Assembly: GCA_963930775.1 (NCBI GenBank)
Contig: OZ005689.1
Coordinates: forward strand, 34,913,194 to 34,977,193
Length of the DNA: 64,000 nt
Reading direction: 5' to 3'
DNA from: Cliona cf. orientalis
Taxonomy: Eukaryota; Porifera; Demospongiae; Clionaida; Clionaidae
Positions 32,325-45,623 of the stretch are shown piece by piece. Each line of letters begins with the position of its first letter. The first letter of the stretch is position 1. The position numbers and the translations under genes were made by a program. The notes under the pieces were generated by a model, which saw nothing but the letters and a program-made list of their open reading frames with translations, was not told where the DNA came from and did no database searches.

Positions 32325-32878
32325 GTGGTGCATGTGGTAAGAAGTTGTCAATATTGTGGGTACACTGTCCATATCGATGCGCAGAGATGGAGTCTGAGAT
32401 TCTCAGCCTCGATAGTGACAAACCTGGATGTTTTGTGCTGTGGATCATTTGTGCTGGAGAATACCAAATTACAACTATCAGGAGTAAAAAACTATAAAAA
32501 TCATTAGCAGGGACCATTGGGTGGCTAAGTGCTCTCTCTCTCACTCTCTCTGCATATTATTTTAACCATCCATTATATTTTTTAGCCTCAATCGACAAAG
32601 TGCACATGGACAAAGTGCGCATGCTCCGTATACGTGTATATTGGGGCGCATGGCTTGAGCCGGTTGACCTGGACGTGACCTCCACCTGCCATATGCTAGA
32701 CTGAATAGGGAAATCCCCCCGAGTGCGAGCTTGCCAAAGAAAGCAAACTGAGAGAATCGCCATATCTCATCGATAGTCCACGATCTCTTTTAACGTGAGT
32801 ATACGTACCATAGTGTGATTGTGACCGTAATGGAGTGCTTGCATGGTGATACTGTATCTATTCATCTTCTGCAGTGAT

Positions 32879-35800
32879 ATGGAGTCAGTTGAGAGTGCTG
32901 ATGCACCAGAAGTGGTACAGTACTTGAAGAAAATATTAGCGTCGGACCTGAGCGATTAACTTTAATTATTATTGTTTTTACACAGGATGTGTGTGTTACA
33001 CTGGGTATGAATACTGTGTCTGGTGATACACCAGAAAGGTCGGTGATAGACAGTATTATCAAGGTAAGGTGACAAATGCATGTTATAATAGTTTGTTTGT
33101 GGGGGGGGGGGGGGGGAGTATTATTGCAATAACGAGGTTGGCAAGTTTAATTTCTGCCGATGTTCATAGGCAGATTATTACGTGCATATCACCTGATGAT
33201 TCTGAGGGGGGGGAGTCTACTTAATTATAATCGGTTGAATGAGCAAACCATGTAAGATAGAACTAGAGCTCTATAGAGCACATACCCCACGCGCACATGC
33301 ATTGCGCAATCTATAGATCTGCTTTTGTTGCTGCTTGCACGGTTGTATCATAGACTAACAAGGGGGGGGGGGAGATGGACTGGAAACGCACTATGCATAT
33401 AATATATGTAAACTTGTAGAGATAGGCGTGTTTCTCTAGCACAAGTTTTACACCACTTTTTCTGGTAAACTTAACTCTAAGTTATTTATCTCATGTCATC
33501 ATTGATATGGTTGCATAGCTTGTGTTCTGATGATCACTATGAACTATTTAATTAATGCTAAACTTAAAATTGGATACTAATTAGAGGTACACCAAAGTTA
33601 ACTATTGTTATATTTCTGTAGGAGATATATGGTATGCATGCTTACTCAGAACCATTTTGGGTGCTCTGGACCATGCAGTTGCATTCTCGAACCACGTAGG
33701 TATATCCAGAAATATCAGCCAAGTGATAATTTTGCATAACAAGTTTACTAGAGGTACACCAGTGCATGAATAAATAGAAACACGCCTAAAGTACTGTTTC
33801 CAATCCCTCTTCCCCCCCTCTTTTATCTATGGTTGTATCAAGAGCTTATAGATCCCATAAGTCCTTGGTTGTATAATATAGGGCTCTTGGTGATCAGCCA
33901 AAACACCACTAACTCTCTCTGCACCAGATCTAGACTAGGTAGATAATGGTATCTTACGGTGGGGCTTTGAATAGCTACCAGCCAAACGTGTGCCACTAGC
34001 ATTATTGACGACCTTTACCAGTCCACAATATTCAATGTTATGCGCATGAGCAGAAAGCACAAGGCCTGCTGCAGTGCGTGCATAATGCATTGAGTGGGCA
34101 CTGTCGATAGGCGTGGTTACAAACGCTAACAAAAAGGCACTATTTGTGACGCTCGTGGACCATATCCCTCGATTCGAAACATACTGAAGCCCGTTTTTCG
34201 CCAAATGCGACTGATTCATTGTGCTTACTAGTCGCTCAGGTGCCTAGATCTCGAGATAAGGCGATTCTTCTGCTAACGACAACAACGACGACACAACCGA
34301 TTACTTTACCCCTTGCGCATGCGCGCGGGGTAATTACGCTGAGAGCATGTCCGGCTTTCCCTGATGGTTGAGGCATACATAAAAAGATTGAAGCTATGTA
34401 TGGAAAATGACTGTTATAAGACTCGAATTCTGTACCAGAATATCGGATGAGAGGCAAGATCAGCACAATGATCGTCCAATGATACTTTTTTCTTTCTGGA
34501 CTGAAGATCATAGCGATCACAGTCATCACCATAAAGATTCAGCTCCTCCGAGTCAGTGGTTACACAAATTCCATGCTTGATACCAGCGACAGACAAGAAA
34601 CACAAATTGCATAAAAAAATGCAATGTTCAAGGCTGGAACAATCTTCCATCCTTTAGTAACTTATCTTAGTAACGAGATGGAATATTAAACTCAGCCCCT
34701 TAATTTGGATCAACCTCATAATAATTATACTGAACATTATATTCCCACATCAGGAGTTTGGCCACACATCATGCCATGATGGCATGCATTGATTTCAAAA
34801 TTTTGATGGTGCGGCATACCAGTGATACCAGTGGGGTGCTGGTGGCTTCCTCTTATGTCCCCCCTCTGTCCCCCTGCTGTGCACTATAAGGACATGTCTT
34901 GGGCACAAATATAACCATAAAGCATAAAGTAGGGAAATTACACACTAATTACACACTAAGTAGAAAAAAAAAGCATATTTAAATAACTAATTCATGGGAG
35001 ATTTGGGAGCACTGGGGGGGATAGTTTTTACATGGGCATGCAGAATGGGTCTAAACTAGAGGTTTGATCAGACAGATTTTTGATTCACACCTTACAATTA
35101 AAGTTATGGCCCTTTGAAGTTTTCCCATAATTATTATGTTTGTATAGGAAGCCATGTATTTGCAATATTTTCCGCCCATGCGCACATCAACGTGACGACC
35201 ATTACCCAATTTGGTCAAAATTGATTTATAGGCTGCTTGCATTGTATGGCTCTACTATGCATCCAGCTCAACTATGTGGTGGTTTTCGGACAATTTTTTT
35301 TCTGCTTAGTGTGTGGTCTGCTTGAAAAAAAAACAAAAAAAACACGAAATTCTCAGTGTTGTAAGAATGTTAAAAGTCCCAATAATATGAGGAATCCTGG
35401 GTAGAATAAGAAGAACTGGAGAGATGTTACAGTAGTTATGCATAATTATAGGCAGACACACAGTGGGCGGGCATGAGACTTCCAAAGGATATACTTTACA
35501 TACTACATGACCGAGGAGTGATGACCTTTTACCATTTTGTTAACTCTGGCTATTGGGGGAGGGCCTGGTGGGTGTACACTAGACTGGGAGGCTGATACAT
35601 TTCGCTTATATGACATTGTACATGTTCATTGAAAGAAGTTGTCTGTATGCATGCACATCACCGTAAGTTTTCTTTGCCATTTAGGATACTCCCACGTCAA
35701 ATAATGATAGTCTCAATGTGACAGTTGAGGGTGATGAAGAGACTGACAGTCTCAACGTGACAGTGGAGAGTAATGATGGCTCCCTGTACGTTCCAACCCC

Positions 35801-38800
35801 TCAAAGAAAGGTTAGAGAGAGGATAGAAAATACGTCATTTATTCCATCAAGTATTTGCTTCATGGACTTGAAACAATTGAACAAGTTCATCAAGCAAGTG
35901 AATCAAATACGTTGTTGTGCCACACCTGGTTGTAAAGGTGCATTGTGTCCCATTCATGTGAAAAGCCTTGGGCTGGGTGGTGCTCTTTCTATCACCTATG
36001 CTTGTAACGGTTGTGCTAGTCAGTGGGCATTGTTTGAAACATCATCTAAATACGAACTTGGCTGTGCTACCGAAATTGGTATTGCTGCGCAGGTGGCTTT
36101 TATCATAGCTGGTTGCACGCATGTGACTTATTACAAGGTATTGAAGCATGCACTTGGGATTGAAGGAGTTAGTTGGCCAATGTTTGACTCGACCATCAAG
36201 AGAATGTACCCTATTGTCAAAGAGATGGTCGATAAGATGTGCAGTGATGCAAAGGATGACATGCAACGCATGGACCAAAATGAACTGGGTTCGTGGAGTC
36301 GTGCCGTCACGTCCACTGACGGCACGTGGATGACACGTGGTCATCACAGCAAGAATGCTACTTTCAGCATTCGAAACTACTACAATGGAGCTCTTCTTTA
36401 CCGCAAGCATCTCTGTCAGAAAGGCAGAGATGACATAATTGAAGAAGAGCTCTACCAGGGGACATCCAAGGGTGCCGAAGGCTATGCCGCACGCCTTACG
36501 TTCAAAAAAGCCAAGGAGGAAGGAATGAACATTGCCATTCAGTGGCAAGATGCCGACTCCTCCTCTGCTAAGGCAGTGACAGACCACTTTCCCAATGCAG
36601 AGATCATGATCTGTGGTGGGCATGCCGGTAGGGCCCACAAGAAGCAGCTGGAAAAGCTGCAGAAAATCAAGTCCTTCACTGTCGATTTAATAAGAAAGTA
36701 TAAAGACACTTTTCCCTCTGTTGGCGATGTGGTCTGTCATTGCTCAAGGCACAAACAGGGATGTGGTTGCTTCTCCAAGGCGTTCATTGAAAAGGCCAGA
36801 AACTACTTTTCGCTAATTTTGTCGATGAGTGAATCTGCCGAAGAGTTTGCAACCAGGATGAAAGGATTGGCCAGACATGCCCGCGACGAGCACGATTGGG
36901 GGTTTGGTAGGTGTGACTTTCACCAACTTCGAGTATGCAACTGTGGCAAGTGTAAGGATGGAGAGGATCTGAAGTGCGAAGGAACAGACTATCACACAAG
37001 GCATGCACTGACATGCCCTTTCCACTCTCTGGCTTACGAAATTGAATGCCATGAGAGAGCAGAAATGGCCGAACAGCTGGTTCACCCCATTCTTAAAAGG
37101 GGGCATTCCAATTGGTTGGAGGCCTCCCACAACGTGTTCATTCGCTTCAGACCAAAGCACATCTTCCTCGAGAGGCTACACTATGTGGTTTCAACTGAGC
37201 TGGCTCTGCTGCAATCCAACATGACATACATGTATGAGAAGCGTGGGCCACAATATCATTGGGTGGTTGAGCTGTTTGAGCGTCTGAAGCTACCTGTGTT
37301 TGATGGTGTTCAGGCTGCTCTGGAGACATTCAATCGACAGAGAATGATGTACTTAGATCAGGAAAAGACCGATTCCTCCAAGCGGAGGCGAATACAGTTG
37401 AAAAGTGAGCGAACAGTGGATGCACAGCGTCGCAAGCTGTGGTCAAAGAAGCATGGCCACGATACCTACGGCAGTGACGACAGTGACATAGACGAAGATG
37501 AACTCAAACGTAAAGGACAGAAGAAGCATACAACTGGAGGGACGTGCAAGTGTGGGTCCACCACTCACCTACGTACCAATCACAGTGAATGTCCTTTGAA
37601 CGTAAAGAATCAGAGAAGTGGTGTTTCTGTGGATGACAGAGCATCTGACAACAATGATGTCATTTCCTATTCTGAGGATACCATGTCAGATGCAGAAAGC
37701 ATTTCTTTGGAAAAAAGTGTGCCTACCCCAACTGGTGACACTAGTTGGTGTTTTGAAGATGACGTAATAAGTGGTATCTGCGTGTGCGGAGCGCTCGGAC
37801 GAGCACACAAGAGGGATTGCCCCTCAAACTCACGAAATCGTTACGTTGGGTGCACATTGTTTCCCAAGGCCTCTTCTGCTGACTCTGACAAGAATGGCAA
37901 GGATGATGATTGTGTGAAATCCAAACCTCCTAAAGCAAGCAAGCCGGTCGATACGAGGTCCACTCGTCGAGGAAAGAGAGAAAAGCCAGGTGGTGAGAAG
38001 CCTCCCCCAGCGAAAAGGCCTAGGACCAACTTCAAGGTGGGTGACTGCGTGAATTTGCATGATAGCAAATTGGGCAAATGTCACCTTCCTTGCTGCGTTG
38101 TGCAAGTGTTTGGTGATCGATGCCTACTATGTTGTCACAAGGGAGTTCTCACTACTGGCTATGCAAAGGGGCAGTTGACGGCTATCAGCAGTGATCCATC
38201 CATTTCAGTAGACAACTGGCGAACTGCAGGAAGGATCTCACTACGAGATGTAGCAAATGATTCTGCAAATCTCAAAGTGTGTAACTGTGGCCTAGCCAAG
38301 CCTGTTGTTGAGCATGTTGTTGACCTGACTGACGATCCCACAGCCTTGTCTTCAGCCGATGGTTCTGCAGTTGTAAGCAACACCTGGGTGTCCACTCCAC
38401 TGTACACCTTGCACATAGATAAGAAACGGGAAATTGTTTCATCTGATGGTTGGCTCTCAGACACAGTCATTAGGGCCGGTCAGTTGCTCATCTTGCAGGA
38501 ATTCCCAAACATAGCCGGCCTGCAAGATCCGGCAGTTCACAGGAGTCTGTCGTTCCAAATCCTCAGAGGAGAATTTGTGCAGATCATCTTTGTTGGAGGC
38601 TGTCACTGGTGTACTATTTCCAACGTTGGATGTGACGATGGAGTGGTCAATGTGTACGACAGCATGTACTCCAGTGCTTCCAGTGGGACGGTCAAATTGA
38701 TTGCCAGCCTTGTGTTTAGTCCTGCTAAACAGCTTGTAGTGAGAATGATGGATGTTGGAAGGCAGTCAAATGGTTCCGATTGTGGAGTCCTTGCCTTAGC

Positions 38801-39125
38801 ATTTGCATACGACATTTGCAGTGGTAATGACCCATGCAAGATCAAGTACGATCACAGGTCTATGAGGCAGCACTTGGCAGAGTGCTTGGAGAAATATCGC
38901 CTCTCTCGCTTCCCAGCGGTCGGTGAGCGCAGGACTGTTGGTGTCAGGCACACCCAGTCAGTGGACCTTCACTGCTCCTGCCGCTTGCCCGAGGAATTAG
39001 GTGATAAAATGGCCGAGTGTGATGTATGTAAAACCTGGTATCACAAACACTGCATGGACGTTCCTAACTATGTTTTTGAAAAAAAAGATGTCCCCTGGAA
39101 GTGTAAATCATGTGCTGCAGTGTGA
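32879..39125 (+). CDS. Mutator-like DDE transposase fused to Ulp1 protease and PHD finger
   Basis: Three exons: 32879-32911 (MESVESADAPE), 32986-33063 and 35685-39125, all phase 0, give 1183 residues without a break. The long frame has no ATG of its own at 35718 (GTG), so the upstream exons are needed. In order: an acidic N-terminus with a duplicated DSLNVTVE; Cys-rich zinc sites at about 114-147 (CCATPGC, CNGC); a DDE domain with candidate acids D249 (STDGTW), D326 or D328 (WQDADSS) and E516 (SNWLEASHN); CxC-H zinc motifs near 390-450; two CxCG...H...CP knuckles at about 658 and 736; and a basic tract (RRGKREK). A C48/Ulp1 fold follows, with His1011 (GCHW), Asp1029 (VYDS), Gln1064 and Cys1070 (SDCGV), then a PHD finger (1134-1180, C-x-C...CDVC...H-x-x-C...CKSC). 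Excision and integration are expected for the first domain, SUMO or ubiquitin-like peptide cleavage for the second, and histone-tail reading for the third. Plant KI-type MULEs also carry Ulp1 genes; a KDZ or Kolobok relative is an alternative. Confidence 0.8.
33263..34333 (+). mobile_element. Family A repeat, copy 2, with nested insertion
   Basis: It lies in the second intron of the transposase gene. Ends match copy 1 (CTAGAGCTCTATAGAGCACA; TGCGCGCGGGGTAA). Compared with copy 1, about 475 bp (33357-33833) are extra and have inverted ends (AGATGGACTGGAAAC / GTTTCCAATCCCTCT, next to G and C runs), so a second element sits inside. Confidence 0.75.
34334..35684. other. Second intron of the transposase gene, remainder
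   Basis: No other exon is supported. Positions 35046-35110 (CAGAATGGGTCTAAACTAGA ... TTTTGATTCACACCTTA) match 58403-58445, so a dispersed repeat reaches into the intron. Confidence 0.4.
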
Positions 39126-39285
39126 AACTCTACCTAGTATTTTGTTGTATATCGTATACCCAGGTGTGGCCACATGTATTGATTACCAATCCATCCTCTC
39201 TCTCTTATGTTACTCTCTCTGGGATATGATATTACCTCTCCCTCTATTATATACATGTACATGTATAACTGCATATATCTATCTT

Positions 39286-39465
<180 letters not shown>

Positions 39466-39479
39466 CTTGAGTGGGCACT

Positions 39480-41749
39480 TCAACTCAATAAGCCTGACAC
39501 AGGGAAGGTTTATGCAGTTGTAGGCTCTACCTTTCTTGAATTTTGTTTTGGGGTTAAAAGTGGTTCCTGAATGTCAGGTCATAGGGTACAGGTACTGGTT
39601 ATGTATGCCTGTAGTGACACTGCCAAACCAGCTGACTGTACTACCTTATAAGGAAGTACACAAATGCCATGTCAGCAAACAGGGTTGTTCTCTGCTCTGC
39701 CATAATATTTAGATGTACATGTATCTCTCCTTGATGAAGTCAGTTGCCTGAAGCTCCCACCCTCAGGTGGCGTGATGAGTCGTTGATGGCTTCTGGTTTT
39801 CACATTGGAGATATGTTTCTCTCTTGTGTTCTCTATCCCAGTCTATACTACATGTATGTTTGTATTAATATGGCTGCATTCTCCCTCTCTGTATCATCTC
39901 AATACTTGTTTGTGTTGGGCACTTGGTACAGTTGTTTGTTGCCTGTTCAAAGCTGATTATATTACAGAGCAGTAGGTACAGTTATAGGTTACCGAGCAAA
40001 AAATTTTATGAATGAAAACATAATATCAAGTTGTATCATGTTGCTCTAAATATAATCTGCTCTACAGTACATGTACTCTATCAGTATAATAATATAGTGT
40101 CATGGACACTTGCCTGGGACACTATGGTATTACCCCCGTGTGCATAGTAAAGTATTCGGGTGGCTTGACGTTTTCTCTCTTTCTCCTCGTTGAAGTCAGC
40201 TGCCTGAAGCTCGGGTGGCATGATGAATCGTTGATGGCTTCTAGTTTTCTCATCGACTTATATTTCTCTCTCTGTTCTAAAAAAATTACCTGATATCAGC
40301 ATAAAGGCAATCTTAACGAGTGGTGAGTATAATATTCATCAAAAATGTCAAAGCTGACGTTTGTTTCACCTCATAATGTTGACAAACTGTACAAATCACA
40401 TCAGGTGTGCCATGTGCTGTTTCAACCGTGTACTGCACATCTACATGTATTATGACGCGTACATGTACAATGTAAGTGAATGCAAGAGCACACACTAGGC
40501 TACTAATTGTGCACACGGGGTATGTGCTCTACAGAGCTCTCATTCTCTCTTTCTCGAAAAACTGGCAGTCATGTTGATGTGCTCATTGTAACGTGGTGCT
40601 TGTAGTCACACTGTCTAGGTGTAAGGGCCAAGGAAGCTCATACTAGTGTCAGCTGCTATTATGTTTAGGCCGCTATCTTTACATCAATATGTATGTACAC
40701 ATTTAGCTTCCTCCATAAACCGAGGCAGTGTGGCCCGGGCTCTTTATATCGTGTATGTTTATGTTGAGCTCCTCCAGTTACAGCATGATTGAGCCGTCCA
40801 TGATGGAGCACTTGTTGCTCCTGTCAGTGGAGATATATGGCATGTACTGATACAAACTTGGTTTTCTGTGGCGTTTTTGTGTTAGTGAATGGTCTGTATT
40901 GTGCTATATCTTTCCTCTCTTCTTAGAGCTCAGTCGGGACGAATGTGAAGGCTTGTTGTGTATGTATGTATGTAATGGCTGATTCTTGGCTGGTCAGCTT
41001 TGGATGATTTCGCTAGAGAATGTTTTCCAAAGCAGCTATGAGTACACATCTGATTTGTAATCAGAGTAGGGTGGGGATTTGTGTGCTTACAGTTCGATCC
41101 AGGAATCAGCCATTCCTTCTTTCTCTCCCTTGAATTTGAGCCGGGGCATTATGTAGTTGACATAATGCCTCGAGGGTCACCTGTGTATCTGCCTCCGCGT
41201 GGCGTGACCTGGGATAGGAGTTACATGTGCATAGAAATGTCTCTCCATAATCAGGTTCTAGTAGCTACTATATCATCCACTTCACTATAGTTTGTGGTTC
41301 TGTTGTACATGTAACTCTGAAGCCAAAGGATGCACACCATCGCTGTCTCTTTTAGAGAGAGAGAGAATTGTTCATGGGGAGCTGTTAGGTAAGGCTTTGC
41401 AAAGAGTGTTGACTGCCCTCTCTTTCTCTACCTCTCTCCCTCCCCATTGACTGATGTATGTTGTTGAATTCTGACCGTAATATCTTTTCTGTGTCCCCAT
41501 TCTCATATAGTAGCAAATTATTTTTTTATTGGTTGTGAGGTAATTATGGTGTAATGTATGATAATGTATGATGTAACCTATGGTGTAAATACATCCCGAG
41601 TCCCAATCAATAAAATTCGGCTCTTGCTATGACGAAATTTTGATGAAACCTGTAATGTATTTGCTGTGAAGACTGTTTCAGAATGTTTAGCACGCATGAA
41701 GGCTTGTTGGGGCCCAGAATTTGAACCTAGCGTATAAGAAGATCATGGA
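39480..41749 (+). repeat. 3' non-coding part of the large transposon core
   Basis: Positions about 40990-41730 align with 51780-51843 plus 52793-53475 (landmarks TTTTCCAAAGC-GCTATGAG, TTCGATCCAGGAATCAGCCA, TGACCTGGGATAGGAGTTAC). Inside it, 39735-39805 and 40185-40250 are a local duplication (GATGAATCGTTGATGGCTTC). An AATAAA signal lies at about 41610. No coding frame is convincing. Confidence 0.6.
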
Positions 41750-42765
41750 CTATCAGTGATATATGGCAATTTTCTCGGTTCGCTTTCTTTGGTGAGCGCG
41801 CACTAGGGGGGATTTCCCTATTCAGTTTAGCATATGGCACATGGAGGTCATGTCCGGGTCAACTGGCTCGAGCTGCGCACCCCAATATATGCGTATATGG
41901 GGCATGCACTGTTTGTTGAGGTGTCCTAGTTCAAATTATGGCGGCGTACAGTAGCGCGGTGTAATACTTTTCATGAGGGACAAGGGATGTAGTGATATAT
42001 CCCCAGTATAGATTTACTTTTCTGGTTATGAGGTAATTATGGTGTAATTATGAGGTAATCTATGAGGCAATTATGAGAAAACTCAGGACCTCTATGGAGC
42101 CTAGCCTTTCTGAGACTTAAAAATCAGTAAGTATATAGAGCATCTAACGAATGTATCGAGCGAATATCTTGCAAGCAGACTCCATCTCTGCGCATTGATA
42201 TATTATTGACAACCTCTTACCACATGCACCACTACAACTATGCAGCTACTGAGGATATGGCCTATGGTGAAGTGTTTCATATGTACTACTATTAATTTTA
42301 TGATAGAGTATCTTGGAACAGCAAAGCAGGTCAACAGAGTGCTCTTATCTCCTTCAATTAGAGATCATCCTTCAAGTAGTCACACAACAGCTGCTCCTAG
42401 TCACAGGTACGTGGAGAGAGGATACGTAATGTGTGTACTTAGGTTAACTGTGGCCACCACAGTAGACTGCATGTAGGTATGTAGGTAATATAAAAATGTT
42501 TATTAAGCGACTGTATAATTATGTATGTTGTACATTCCATATTATGTTCCTTGAAATAAATTTCATGTGGCTGCCCATGGAATGTCTTGCTTGTCTGTGT
42601 AATTGTATGCGGTTATAATTGAACAAGAAAGTAGAAGTAATAATTATATTGGAGTATAGCCACTGCTATGAGCAGTGATTATGATACAGGGTTGCATACA
42701 GAGGGAGGCACACTGGTATCCCCCCCCCCCCTCAGAATTCCATAATAATAATATTCATGTATCAT

Positions 42766-42981
42766 AGAGTCGGTAGACTCTATGAGTAGGGATGGCCCGG
42801 ATATGCCATATATGTAATACATTACAAATACCCAAATATCTCAAAATAGGTAATTTTATGAAATTTCTAAGTATGAAAATCAGAATCTCCAGCAAATTGT
42901 GCATCTAGCAAGACCAAGATTATTCATCAAAACAATTGTACATGCCAGAACCAGATATTTGAAAAAGAGCCCATTTCTCAT

Positions 42982-43017
<36 letters not shown>

Positions 43018-44079
43018 TTTCATTATCAGGGCTAACTCAAGACTGTCTGGACCGCTCGCCTTAGTTCTTGTATAAATCCACTCTATTTTGTAGCGCGCAG
43101 GTCCATGGCACGTTTGTTTGGCGTTATCTCGACAGCTATACGAAATGGTGGTGGCGCATTAATTAGTGGGTGTGTCTGATACGCCATTTTGTCATACAAT
43201 GCGCATGCTCGGAATATGTTGCCATGGTGAAATCATGTGACTACGGTCAGGGGCGTGGCGCGCGCAATGCGGAACGCGTATATACAATGTAACTACTGGC
43301 CTGGCTCGAGCTCGATCGCTCAACACTCAGACACTCGCGGGGCTCAGTTCTAGCTTAGATCTAGGCGCCAGGTTCTCCCGCGCGAGCTAGCTATAGCTTA
43401 GTTAACTAGGCCAGTGCGAGCTGAGCGCTATACAGTGAATTAGGTATCGACTCGGAGGCTCCCCGGCGGCCTCAGCAGTCAGCATATCAAACAAGGCACT
43501 TCACAACTCAAAGAGACACACCGCTACCTGGGCAGCGTTCTTTGTCCTTGAAGGGAGTGGCTAAGACTTCGCCCGCACGCGCGAACTTCGGTACCTCCCA
43601 TCTACTAGCTACTTAATTACACTGAGAGTTGAATGAGCAAGCCATTTAAGATGGCTTTCATATATGATTAAAATTATGCTAAGAGCAATAAAAAAGAACA
43701 GAAACAAGTATAAAAAACAATAAAATTGAAGGATGAAGTAGGGATGGCAGGATCAAAAAGTACACAAACAAGATTTGTAAGGCATAAGCATCTGCTATAC
43801 ATCCCTACGCTTGCTTTTTGAGGGGTGCAGAAATTAAATGCAACTGAATCAAAACTGACTATTCTGAACCATCGTGACGACCAGCGAACAACCTGAATGT
43901 CTCCCCACATGCCACACTCGACAAACTTACATCAACATTAATAGCTAGGTGCATAGCTAATAATCGAGAAAAGCAAGCGTAGGGATGTATAGCAGATGCT
44001 TATGCCTTACAAATCTTGTTTGTGTACTTTTTGATCCTGCCATCCCTACTTCATCCTTCAATTTTATTGTTTTTTTTAC
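42766..44079 (+). mobile_element. Family D repeat, long copy 2, ending in a long hairpin
   Basis: It follows the copy at 22322-23680 from ATAGAGTCGGTAGACTCTAT through a (TTTC)n tract (about 42983-43020) to a terminal hairpin. It is inserted in the right arm of the large transposon. Confidence 0.7.
43708..44079. repeat. Long hairpin with matched arms, copy 2
   Basis: Arms of about 105 bp. The inner arm block GATTTGTAAGGCATAAGCAT is perfectly mirrored in the right arm (ATGCTTATGCCTTACAAATC) but is absent from copy 1 at 23314-23680, whose arms have a different matched block at the same place. Confidence 0.85.
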
Positions 44080-44277
44080 TTGTATGTAATATATACAGCG
44101 CAAATAATATGATTACATACACAAGCAAAAAGAAATTGTTTGTTATCACGGCATTATTGTGTGATTTATTTACTAGTATATACGCATGGCAGTGGCGCAT
44201 ATACATACGTAAGTACAAAATTGACTGGATTGTTTGAATGTGCAGCAGAATTAAGGAAATGCAGTCAGTACCATATG

Positions 44278-44662
44278 CAAGGGCATAGCTACCATAGAGG
44301 CAACCGAGGCAGCTGCCTCGGTCATCAATTCAGCCAGCTATATACTTAAATACACAACAATACTCACCGAGCCGCGCGCATGCCATGACAAGTTTGTTTG
44401 CTGACTAAGCATTCGAACTTTCACTGTATAGCTCCATCTCTAAGAGAGCAAGACGGATGCCTCTCTCTGAGATTATGTAAGTAACGTCGACAAAACGGCT
44501 TTGCGCACCGTTCTAGACTCGAGAAGACTTTCTATGTTGTTACGATAGTGGTAGACACCCGAAAATGGGCGTGGTTTGTCCACTAAGGGGGCGTGACTAA
44601 AAAATTCGCGACCAATCTTTATTATCTGCCTCCATATAAAAAAAATTCTGGCTACGCCCTTG
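44278..44662. mobile_element. hAT-like element in the right transposon arm
   Basis: CAAGGGCATAGCTACC and its near-complement GGCTACGCCCTTG form the ends. CATATG flanks both sides (44272-44277, 44663-44668), while the other arm has a single ACCATATGGTGG at the matching place (31375-31386). The duplication is thus about 6-8 bp. Confidence 0.75.
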
Positions 44663-44940
44663 CATATGTGGTGGTGCAAATTCAGAGAGGGCCCTCAGAG
44701 TTTATTTTATTCATGACGGCAACCCAATCTAGGGGTGTTGCGCTACACAAATATATGTAATCAATGAACACGCTGAATTTCGCTCACGATTTTCAAGCCT
44801 CACCTGCAAAGAGACATGGACAAATAGTATGAGATAGAAGAATATTGGTGTACACTAAGCTACTAGAGTTGCTTGCTAATACTGGCCATGCTACCATGTT
44901 TTTTATCACGCCCATCATCGTGGGTAGAATTTTCATGACT

Positions 44941-45289
44941 GCCAAATCAACCAAAAAAATGATTACATATACCCACCATGCTGTGGTATACATCTTCTCT
45001 CTCTGTCTCCAAAACTGACAATGCTCGTTATAGATACTTAGTATATGGTCCTTGTAAGAATTGGTAATGGTCTCAGCTGCTATTACGTAGGTTTCAGATC
45101 ATCTTTTACATGCATCTTAGTAAGTTTTAGCAACTGCACCTCAGCTCTTTATCATGCAGACAGGCCGGTAATCTTAAAGAAGTATTGGTCTGTTTTGTAG
45201 CCTGTACCTTGTGCTGTAATCTAACCAAACTGAGCATAAATGGAGTGCTCCATTGTTATGATGCAGCAAAACACCTCTGACACTCCTGC
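44941..45289. other. No supported feature
   Basis: This is sequence between the transposon arm and a MITE; I saw no coding or repeat structure. Confidence 0.35.
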
Positions 45290-45623
45290 CAGGGGCGTGT
45301 CCAGGATTTGAGGAAGGTAGGTGCTGAGCCAGACGCGCGTGGAGCGCGCGCGCGCAAAAATTTTAGCCACGCCCCCAAAACGTTGACCACGCCCCTCATT
45401 AACGCATTCTCGAAGACAGCTTGATGACAAAGAAGGCTGTTTTAGGCCTAGTAGCAACGAGAAACTGCCGTTTAGAGCGAGTCCAGTAAGTTTATTGTTG
45501 GTCTTAGCTATCAGTTGTTGCTTATCAGTAACAATAGTTGTCACACAGCTACTAAGTTGGTTGTTGTGCCAGACCCTAGGGGGGTGCTCCAGCCCCCTGA
45601 GCCCCCCGCTGGACACGCCCCTG
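45290..45623. mobile_element. hAT-like MITE, CAGGGGCGTGTCC termini
   Basis: CAGGGGCGTGTCCAGG and GCTGGACACGCCCCTG are inverted ends. CCTGC repeats directly on both sides (45285-45289, 45624-45628). The interior resembles 31952-32324 (GCGCGCGC ... TTGACCACGCCC), so they are one family. Confidence 0.75.

Noticed and set aside
36042..36638. 198-codon antisense frame inside the transposase gene
   Set aside because: It overlaps the conserved DDE domain on the opposite strand and lacks splice or start support.
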